From Phoronis ovalis (lineage: Eukaryota > Phoronida > Phoronidae), in the NCBI GenBank assembly GCA_028565635.1, contig JAOXYB010057722.1:6497-25317 (forward strand): a stretch of DNA of 18,821 bases. Direction: 5' to 3'. The notes beneath the pieces were generated by a model. The model saw only the letters and a list, made by a program, of their open reading frames with translations, was not told the origin of the DNA and did not search any database. The position numbers were made by a program, and so were the translations under genes. Below, in pieces: positions 9,205 to 17,499 of the stretch; position 1 is the stretch's first letter, and the number at the start of each line of letters is the position of its first letter.

Positions 9205-12017
9205 CAAACTGGCACACAAACACTCGATCCAAAACAACTCTCGAGATTATTCGGTTATTGAATATGTCGCAAGATTCGAAAGTCCAGAGACAGCGGGGTT
9301 CAGGGTATAGGAACTCAGGTGTGGACCGAGTAAATTGGAAGGGAATTGGAACCCCGGGATCCGAAGATCACGTGCGTATATACAGGATCAGGCGTAGTAC
9401 ACTCATTTAGAAAACAGAAATTCTAAAATAGTAACCTGCCTTCAGCGAACTCTGGATCCATATCTGTTTTTCTATAATAGATAACTCAATAGTGTATAAC
9501 GTATCTGCAACATGTGCATCCTTTGAATGTTGGTATTGGCTAGTTTATTGTCTTGCTACCCTCGGGTGTATTTGCTAAAGCCCCTTGATCCTCTCATATA
9601 GTTGCTGTTCAAATGTTTACCTTGCCGATTTTCATACCATCGCTATAACGAGTGTTTTCTTTTCGCATTTCACTACAACTGCTATTATTTAAACAAGTAA
9701 TAAATACCAACGTAAAAGGATTACATAGATTTGAGATTCATAGAATACTACCGTATGTAGCCAATTGTGTAGCTAAACAAACTTCTAAGTTATAAGAACG
9801 TCTACGCGTACCTTTTAATTTTTGTCGAAGTTTGACCAGGATTTAGATGCATGTTTTTGTCTTATTGTTTATTTACAATATTAGATGCGTGTATACTAAC
9901 AGTAATTTTATTTTGAAACTGATCTGTTTGATTTTCGACAAAATTACGTCGATTTCATAGTTTGCCACCGATGTACAGGCAGTCAAAATTTTGAAACATT
10001 GCAAAACACCTACACCCATGGTAAAATTGTTACCAATGTTTAGTTTTGTCTACTATTGTATGTACCCATTAAGATTTAGTGTCAACTGGTGGAACTTTTA
10101 TGTGGACACTGACTATTTGATTTTAGACAAAAGTATACAGAAATCGTAAAATATAAAGAAATGCAAAAATAAAATGACCTTTATAGAAATATATGCTATT
10201 GTTTAATTCCTCTTGCCCTCTCTTAGAATATGGATGGTGCTCAAGATTTTTGTGTGATTTATCTAATAAAGACCGTCATTTATTGTACACTGACTCAGCT
10301 GATTTTATTGGGTTTTTCATTTTAAAATAGACTTCCGTCAGTTATAGTGACAAAAACAAAATCAAAAAAAATAAAAGGTCTTTCTTGAGCTAACATGAAC
10401 ATTTAACACACTCGCACACATTTTCTAATGTACTAAAGTTATATAACAATTATCAATACAAAATGATGATTTGGCAGCGAAGAGTACGTGTATAGTTGAG
10501 AACTTTCACAATAACCACGTGGACGACAAATGAAGGAACCTCAAGATTCCGTTGCCATAGTGATCAATAAAATATTGAGTGCATTGAAAATGTAAGATAT
10601 GAAGAGTATCTGTAAGATCGATATTAGGAGAATCCACGAGCAGAGAAAGTCTGGAGATGCTGGGTTTGTGGTTACAAAAAATTATTTTTTCTTGTCTGCA
10701 TTTCATGCTCTCTAATCAAATGTCTATTATAGGGCCATAGGTGTATTAATTTTTTTTTTACTAAAAATGAGAATTTTGTTCCTCATTCTCTTTCCAATCC
10801 CTTGATTTTGAAAAGAACGGCTATAAAGCTTTAGTATTTAACATTCTTATGTAAAAAAATCACCAGAACGAAACACTTCTGCGTTTTAAGAAGAGTTTGA
10901 AAGTAAATTAGTGAATAGGATTATGGTACTTTTTATTTTACACTTCCAGCATTTTTTTTCGGATGCAGGCTGTAAGATTGGGGCTAAGCGAGCACGCTGT
11001 GTTTTGTTATACATTTTATGGGAATCTTAAAAGATTCCTTTTCAGTTTGACAGTTATTATTCTCATAAGACTGTCCATTCACGCCATCTTTTCAGAAACA
11101 TTACTGAGCATTATTTTTACAAGTAGATGTCATAAAACATAAGTGGTTTGCACAGAAGGAGGCGTGGCGTAGTAATGTGCTTGACGGACTGTCTAGCAGT
11201 AGTTGCTGTATAGCTCTTTTGTGTTTTGTCTAGTTTTCGTACGCCATAATTTGGCTAATTTCAAGACGGAAATAATACGACATGATGTAATATAGATTCA
11301 AGCATCTTTGCCATAGAAATAGAAAATATTGGCATCTGTACACATTTCTTATATAAGTCAATGTCCTTTGCCGTTCACAATTCTATTCACAAGCGTTTAC
11401 CGTCCGTCTGAAAACGCCAGAAACCCGTATCGTTTGTTTGGATTTCTGACAGAGATTTATCGATGTGAAAATAATGTTATCCTTTATTCTTATTTTCAAG
11501 AATAAAACTATGTTATGTATATATAATTATGCCCGGTTTATTTATTATGTACAAATCACATATAATTTATGTCATTATTTTTATTAACTTTATTATACAT
11601 GCGGGTATGTTAATTGTTGGGAACTGTGTATTATCAGTTTTATTTGTCTAAGTTTATTTACTCTTTTACTAAAATTCGCACGATATTTTTGCTATTTCTT
11701 GATATTCTACGTTAAAAATGAATAATAATGCTTTCACAAGCGTATGGCGTTGTCTATTAAGAAAATATTAAAGGACGTATAGTGTGATGTCTCCTTGTAC
11801 ATAGATTCTAAGTAGCATATATGCGCTCTCTTTTTACATTTGCAAGCTCACGTGCCAATGTAGCTTTTTAAAAATAATGAAATTTGACTCATGAGCGGTG
11901 CCACACCGGTGTGATAAACGTACAAACAAACTGTATCGGAAAAATCTTATTAAAAAAGTTATGTTTTGTGTGGCCGAGTTGATAACAGTTGTAAATCGTT
12001 TAGTAATTTAAGAATTG
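9205..12017. other. non-coding upstream domain of lim1
   Basis: Begins with a GC-rich patch (9280-9400) holding GGGGTTC and its inverted copy GAACCCC 50 bases apart and AATTGGAA twice. CpG is frequent from here on. A minus-strand 66-codon frame at 10506-10706 has no recognisable domain. Conserved lim1 enhancers could lie here but cannot be told from one sequence. Confidence 0.5.
11902..11913. promoter_or_regulatory. 12-bp palindrome CACACCGGTGTG, possible T-box site
   Basis: A perfect palindrome followed by AT, so the + strand reads GGTGTGA, the core half-site of Brachyury-type T-box factors. The two half-sites face each other more tightly than in the classic Brachyury palindrome. Binding is conjecture. 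Confidence 0.3.
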
Positions 12018-12201
12018 TTACTCTTTAACAGGTGCGATATGCTCCATGAAGATCTTATCAACTAATTCTTTAATTTGTCTTTTATTTATGATAATTATAG
12101 CTGGGAGAGAGCAGACGAACGTCGCGATGAGTTTTTTCTTGCAATCAACCATATCAACTTTCCCTGTCTCAAACCATTGTCGGGACAGCGAGACTGTCAT
12201 A
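12018..12201 (-). CDS. candidate terminal exon or small ORF, about 60 residues
   Basis: On the minus strand a pyrimidine-rich acceptor (TTTTGTTATCTCAG) ends at 12202, and an ATG begins at 12200. The frame then runs 60 codons to TAA. The product includes a Cys-Lys-Lys-Lys run, a hydrophobic stretch (A-T-F-V-C-S-L-P-A-I-I-I-I) and a charged C-terminus. The frame is also open upstream to an ATG at 12236, giving 72 residues unspliced. The + strand is open over the same bases (12075-12293), so one of the two is certainly a shadow, possibly both. The segment is CpG-rich for the window. No family is recognised. Confidence 0.2.
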
Positions 12202-12236
12202 CTGAGATAACAAAAGCTCCCGTTATTTTTACACAT

Positions 12237-15200
12237 TTTTGGTTTTCAATTTTTTTCTTCTTGTTCGTTCATATCAAACAAGGCCCTCGATGAAGGATGA
12301 CATCAAAGTATATTTTTGTTTGTTGGTTGGTTACGAATAACGCGTGATGTTTATTTTAGCGGGCATTTATGATTTTCGTTTTACCAGTTTATTATGACGC
12401 AGTATTTTAGTAATCCTTTATTTAGGATGTAACAGATAAAAACTTCCAACTTTTATTTTTTACAATCAGAATTATTAATTGACAGTGATAAACAATTTTG
12501 CGGGATTTTATCATTTAATTTCCCTTATTCACGAGAAAGATAGTTGTGATCTGTTTCTCCCAACTGAAATTACAAATATGAATACATTATATTATAAAGA
12601 GTTTGTATATACATTCGTGTACAGAAATACATTAATGCATACACAACGAATAGTGCTTAAAATGGCATATCTAGTTTTAATAGTTCGTTACTGTCGCACT
12701 AATTATAGTTATTTTTGCAGGGATACACTTCACTGAGTATTTTGTTGTTGTTCTTTTTTATACTAAGTGTGCGGTAAACGTCGATGATTTTAAGCAGGGA
12801 AAATACTTGTTGAAAGGTACACCTTAAATTAACAAACACTTAGCACTACATATGCCGCACGTGCGATCACTTTGTGAATCTGAAACCAAAATTAACAAAC
12901 GGTATGTTGAACTCCGGGGTATCCATTATCCCCATTGTTCTAGTTTATACTGGTATTTTTCTTTATTGTGATTTTTCTGATATAATAATTTGCCGAGATT
13001 CTTTGGAACCGTACCGTCTTAAAATATAAGCTCTAAAAAATATCAAGGATATTAAATATAAATAATTAATTACAAAAATCGTGAAAGGTACATTATAATT
13101 ACACGTTGTTTCGAATGCCGGACTCCGAATTTAATTAAAACTTGCAGTTAAACCCTGAGAGAATTCCTTCAATTCAGTTTTAAAATCTTTTAATTTTTCA
13201 AAAATTTTAAAGAAACCTTTATTATGAATAGTGTCCGTATTCAATCATTCGACCGGACAAATTAAACGTTGATTGACGAAAAGTATTATTAATATAATAC
13301 CTGTACTGTGACTTTACCGGTCAATATTACCCTAGGGCCACTGGTCAATTACATAGTCGACCAAAAAATCACCGAGCAAGAAGAATTGCGATTTAACGCT
13401 GTCCTGAACGATATCCTCGGCTAATTGGATGTCCCTATATTCACTTTAAGATATACGTTAAACAAAAGAAAAAAAGCGTACAATTGACATCTCAGAGTGA
13501 CTTTGGGCTTTATCCACTATGTTCTGTGGTGTCATTAAAATTTATATCCTAAGGTAAAGGTTATAATACTGTGATGTACCGTGTTTCATCTTTAATTAGT
13601 TGATGACTCTGTCAGTATACATTTACTAAAATTTCAAACCACTGTTCAGGTAAACCTGATGTCGAGAAATGTTATTTATACCAGATCAAAGACCTGCAGA
13701 ATATCATTCGTCTAAATGACGCAAAGTGTAATTAATCTCCATCAGTTCCCGCAGACCCGCAGAGATACGAACAATATTTTCTAGATTTAAACACGGGAAA
13801 TAAGAAAATTAAAATTGTACTTATTTCTGTATTGACTGATACTTGGTGCTCACGTAAGAAATCATAAAGTTTGACTTTTGTGGTTTGGCTATCCCTTTTT
13901 GTTTATTGTTTGTGTATTTTGTGGGAGTAGATTTCTACGAGTAAATCGATAATAATGAACTCAAAGTGTATTTAGAAAATCCTGTAAAAATTATGTGAAA
14001 AAAATTGTAAATAGAAATTTAACTTTCATATGTGAGGTTTTATACTATTTTCGCGGCGTTATGCATACCCAGGGGAGCAAGGGTAATTTAGCAAAACAAA
14101 AATAAAAATCCTTAAGTTTTACATCCAAACAAAAGGGGGAAAAGTGAGAAGTGTGCGCAAGTAGTTGTTATGTCTAAATAAAATGAAACAGTATATATAA
14201 AATAAACGTTTTTTTCTGTAAAACTCATGGACAGAGATAAATTACGAAATCGACACATTTATGGCATAGTAAGTAGTTTTTATCAAAGCGTCATTTGACC
14301 TTTAACAATCTTTTTTGTAATTTTTCTTTCAAATTTGGTGACCCATGTATTTATCTCAAACTTGATTGCTGTTATCAAAATGTTTAAACTTTTTACAGCT
14401 AAATAGAGCGAAATGATAGCAGTTGTATTAAAATTATGTCTCTGAATACTACAATGTCATTACAGTTTCACACATGAACGATGACAAACAAGAGGATTTT
14501 ATTCATCTTTTAAAAGTTTATGCATTTCATGATCAAAGATGATAAATCTTTCCACTTTCTAAACTAAGTAGTTTAAATGTATACGCTGCATGAATAGAGA
14601 TCCAGGGTTGTTTTGCCCTCGGGTACTGCTGTTCGCTGCTTGTACTGCGGTCAAGAAATTTTCAGTTGAAATACGATACTATTGGTTTGGAGATCATACT
14701 AGCTTGTTTGGCTTATTTATAATTACACCTGTACAGGATTAAAAATTTGCTTTAAATCGAACTTTTTACTTTCTTTCGTTTATAAAGACAGACAAAGAAA
14801 TAAGCAAAATATTTAATAAATTGAAACAAGTCAACATAAAGTTTCTAATTTGTCATTGTAAATAAAATATTGTACCTAGCCTTCGTAATAACCTTGGTCC
14901 ACCACCAACGTTGCTTCTATAAAACGTTTACAAATTGTGTCTCTTAGAGATAATCGATTTTCTATAGAACTGGGTGATAGCATCAGTTTTCCATCGATTA
15001 TTTGCCAAAACCGGTGCAGATAAATTTCTCCTATCGAATCCTGGAATCATTTAAGTCTAGACATGTGATAGTGACACTTTTTGTCTACTCCAACTTAAGG
15101 TTATGGATACACGCCCTACTGTTCTATTGTTTGTTTCGCGACAGGATTATCCTATTTAATCCCTTTTGTTGTGCCCTAAAGTCTTTGAGTGTGTAGTATC

Positions 15201-15252
15201 ATAGAGAATTCCATAGCTTGTAAATTGTAATCCTGTTAAAGATACCGCGCGC
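12237..15252. other. non-coding upstream domain of lim1, with two short coding-like stretches
   Basis: Mostly AT-rich. The interval 13230-13800 is richer in GC and CpG and contains two plus-strand open stretches, 13293-13424 and 13607-13735. Each lacks an ATG at the front of its frame and ends at a stop. They are treated as observations rather than genes. Confidence 0.45.
12856..12865. promoter_or_regulatory. palindrome CGCACGTGCG with central E-box
   Basis: A perfect 10-bp palindrome around CACGTG, the E-box preferred by MYC/USF/HES-related basic helix-loop-helix proteins. It is isolated in AT-rich DNA. A second CACGTG lies at about 9370. Function not shown. Confidence 0.25.
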
Positions 15253-15292
15253 GTGGGGCACTTTTGGGCAAAACTGCCGGTGAATACCCCAC
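15253..15292. other. GC-rich nested stem-loop
   Basis: GTGGGG pairs with CCCCAC, and inside them CAC with GTG and GGCA with TGCC, giving a three-part bulged stem. It follows CCGCGCGCG, one of the few CpG clusters in the window. It may be a remnant of a GC-rich repeat or a structured regulatory element. No known RNA family is recognised. Confidence 0.3.
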
Positions 15293-16919
15293 CCGAGCAT
15301 TGAATTTTTTATATTAACTCACTTTGTTTTGAAAGATTGTTGCATTGAAAGTAAAAAAAAACCTGTAAAGTCATCTAGTCTCAAGGATACAGATATGAAA
15401 AGACCTGAAGGATATATGGTTAATTGTTCGTGTTTTTTTTATTACAAGTGGGCTTGTGCGTTGCTAGGATATATAATTTGCAGCACCCCTGGTTTATCCA
15501 TTACATCTATCTCGTGGGGGTACCTTTAATAGGATGATGAGATTTATTGATAAATTGTTTGTTTTCATAATTCTTCTAGTTGGATTATTTTATTCAAGTT
15601 TACTGGTGCGTACGCAATTACCGCTCTCCCTATCCTCTTAATACAAGTGAACCGAAAAGACAAACGGATTGAAAGATTTAAAGCCGCAGTACAATTTACT
15701 TTGTCGGTAATTTATTTAAGATTTGTGAGTATTCTGTTAGCAGAGACAAAGTAAACAACAAATGACTATCCAGTTTGCTCGAGTGATAATTGTAAACAAA
15801 TACATTAATGCTCCCGAGGCGCCCGCTTTCAACCAGGTTTTATCCAAATGAAAATCGCTAGGAGATATATTACAAGGACGAAACATATTTATCATCATGA
15901 CGTCTTGTCCGAATATTGCGGCAAAAACTATGGTAACAAATTTAAATCTTGAAGTATGCATTTTTATGAAACCCGTGATATCTCTGTTGTAACCACTTGG
16001 AGTAAACAAACCTAGTAGAAAGGGTATCTCTTTATTCCTTCCTGGTACTAACTCGCTAAATAGGACAAATTAATATATCACGATTTGGATAATTAAAATT
16101 TAAAAGAAACTTCAATATAAAATTTGTGATTTTTATCACAGTTTATAGTTTCATTATAACACACAGATCAACCGCAAAAGTACTCTCTTTAAAAATAATT
16201 TAAAAGCAATCGATCTTGTACTTTTGCATACGGGATATAGTATATTCAACCTTTAGTCTTTGCCAACAAATTTTCATTTCATTTTAAATGATGTTAAAAT
16301 CCCATAACTTTATAAATTTAGTACATGATTTTAAAAACATGTTTTCAACCAATTATATAAAATTTATCTACCTTGGTTTTTTAACATATCAAAATATTTT
16401 TGCGGTGACGTTTTTCGCTAAGACAGTTAGGCGCCTTGAGTCTTGTCACAAAAGGAACTTTATACCGCTTTAAAGGAAAAAGGTGTCTATAGCGGTATTC
16501 TTGTTGTAAAAGAACGGTTTAGTTTACACAATGTTGTTGACATACAAGGTTTGAGACATTTTATAAATAGCTTGCTACTATATCTATACGGATTAGAGTA
16601 AATATTAGCGCAAAACAGATTTTGTATTTTATTCTATACCTTTAAGCCGATAGTTGGAAATATAATAGATGAATGAAACAAATTGTCTTAAATTCCTTTA
16701 TGCAGGTGAATAGAGTCTGTTTAGAAAACCTTAAACTGGCCTCTTTTAGATTTCCTTTATTTTTACTCATATACTTGAAATTCTGAGATGCTTAGGGAAT
16801 TCTGGTTTTCAAAACTCTTATAAGATAGAAACATACTAAAGCACTAAAGTTGAACTGTCGATTCTATAAAGGATTTTCTACTCGTAACATATATTTAAAT
16901 CGAGTGGATTTTTACATAC
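15293..16919. other. non-coding sequence upstream of the lim1 promoter
   Basis: Apart from the candidate 74-residue ORF at 15737-15961, only chance-like open frames (15329-15529, 16288-16473) are seen. Strongly AT-rich between 16050 and 16900. Confidence 0.5.
15737..15961 (-). CDS. candidate small ORF, 74 residues, signal-peptide-like N-terminus
   Basis: From the ATG at 15961 (A at -3) the frame runs 74 codons to a stop. The first 18 residues have a basic start (H-T-S-R-F-K) followed by a hydrophobic run F-V-T-I-V-F-A-A-I-F-G, as in a signal peptide. A second hydrophobic stretch, A-L-M-Y-L-F-T-I-I then W-I-V-I-C-C-L-L-C, ends the protein. The frame stays open 16 codons further upstream to a TAG that could be a splice acceptor, so it might instead be part of a terminal exon. 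No family is recognised. It could equally be a chance open frame; its better GC and CpG content than the flanks slightly favours coding. It would be divergent to lim1, about 1.4 kb from the lim1 ATG. Confidence 0.25.
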   Translation of the reverse strand: MHTSRFKFVTIVFAAIFGQDVMMINMFRPCNISPSDFHLDKTWLKAGASGALMYLFTIITRANWIVICCLLCLC

Positions 16920-16972
16920 AGAAAAATGACATTGAGGACTCCCTTGAATGGCTGACGCCATGACAACCAAAT

Positions 16973-16982
16973 TGATTGACAG
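16973..16982 (+). promoter_or_regulatory. PBX-MEIS/PREP composite site TGATTGACAG
   Basis: The decamer TGATTGACAG is an exact match to the composite site bound by PBX (TGAT) with MEIS/PREP (TGACAG) homeodomain heterodimers. It lies about 350 bases before the lim1 start codon and two bases before a TATA-like element. A ten-base match could arise by chance over 18 kb, but its place in the putative core promoter makes function plausible. Binding is inferred. Confidence 0.5.
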
Positions 16983-16983
16983 A

Positions 16984-17018
16984 TATAAGCACGCCTCCAG
17001 CCTCTCGTTGAAACAGTC
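16984..17018 (+). promoter_or_regulatory. candidate lim1 core promoter (TATAAG plus initiator-like CAGTC)
   Basis: TATAAG begins at 16984, and an initiator-like CAGTC places the start base A at 17015, 31 bases downstream, which is the usual TATA-to-start distance. A start here would give a 5' UTR of about 315 bases. An alternative TATTTATA at 17224 lies closer to the ATG, and AT-rich DNA produces such matches often. Confidence 0.35.
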
Positions 17019-17042
17019 AATAATATAGTATGCTTAAATACT

Positions 17043-17231
17043 ATGCTTAAAGAGGAGATTTAAATGTCGAAGTAAAGGATGAAAATATTCAGATTGTCTC
17101 TTTTGGAGTGAAAGTGCAGACGACTATACATACTGTCTTGTAAAAGGCATCGTGCGTTTGTCACAGAAAGCAAGAATCAAGTTAGTATCTGCCTTGTATA
17201 TCGCCAAATCGGAATGTATCATTATTTATAA
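17043..17231 (+). promoter_or_regulatory. four short upstream ORFs in the presumed lim1 leader
   Basis: Four ATGs precede the lim1 ATG, each closed by a stop within ten codons. They span 17043-17063 (6 codons), 17064-17075 (3 codons, starting one base after the previous stop), 17079-17111 (10 codons) and 17214-17231 (5 codons). None overlaps the main frame, and no ATG occurs between 17232 and 17329. If the transcript starts at or before about 17040, these would reduce or gate initiation at the main ATG, as is common for developmental regulators. Confidence 0.45.
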
Positions 17232-17329
17232 CAAGAGGGACAACCAGCTTAAATTGCCGGGAGTTAAAGGAATTGAAAGTTTTCTTTCCATTAAAATTTC
17301 ATTTAAATTTCAAAGTGACTGAACAAAAG

Positions 17330-17499
17330 ATGGTCCAGTGTGCCGGCTGTGACTGCCCTATACTAGATCGATTCTTATTAAATGTATTAGACCGTGCTTG
17401 GCATGCTAAATGTGTACAGTGCTCAGACTGCAAAAGTACTTTAACAGATAAGTGTTTTTCAAGAGACGGAAAGTTATTTTGTAGGAACGATTTTTTCAG
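17330..17499 (+). CDS. lhx1: Lim1 (Lhx1/Lhx5-group) LIM-homeodomain transcription factor, first coding exon (partial gene)
   Basis: The exon encodes the N-terminal 56 residues plus two bases of an Arg codon. It starts with M-V-Q-C-A-G-C and ends in the N-D-F-F-R run typical of Lim1/Lhx1 proteins. All eight zinc ligands of LIM domain 1 are present: Cys4, Cys7, His25, Cys28 for the first finger and Cys31, Cys34, Cys51, Asp54 for the second. The ATG has A at -3 and G at +4, and it is where family proteins start; the open frame upstream has no ATG. The exon ends at a good donor (CAG|GTATGT), leaving a phase-2 intron. Reading through adds about ten residues before a stop, so intron retention would yield an isolated LIM finger. 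Known role (family knowledge): a nuclear regulator that binds LDB cofactors through its LIM domains and DNA through a C-terminal homeodomain, acting in axial, neural and kidney-type development. LIM2 and the homeodomain lie beyond the window. Lhx1 and Lhx5 are vertebrate duplicates; most invertebrates have one gene. Confidence 0.95.

Larger units (their letters stand above)
16920..17329 (+). promoter_or_regulatory. lim1 proximal promoter and 5' leader region
   Basis: These 410 bases directly precede the lim1 start codon. The first 100 bases are less AT-rich than the surroundings and hold recognisable sites: TGACGCCA, the PBX-MEIS decamer, a TATAAG and a pyrimidine-rich CCTCCAGCCTCTC run. A 10-base direct repeat TATGCTTAAA occurs twice, 13 bases apart (17029 and 17042). 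The remainder is probably 5' UTR with short upstream ORFs. The transcription start has not been measured, and a further upstream non-coding exon cannot be excluded. Confidence 0.55.

Noticed and set aside
10506-10706. 66-residue minus-strand open frame
   Set aside because: Somewhat protein-like but no motif, no transcription signals and no splice partner.
11161-11210. tRNA-like GGCGTGGCGTAGTAATGTGC as a second SINE head
   Set aside because: Resembles an A box, but no B box (GGTTCAAATCC type) follows at the right distance.
12479-12736. 85-codon plus-strand open frame
   Set aside because: Opens with TTG rather than ATG, is very AT-rich and has no recognised domain.
17273-17329. 19-residue N-terminal extension of the lim1 frame
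   Set aside because: Begins at TTG, contains no ATG, and family proteins start at the M-V-x-C-A-G-C methionine.
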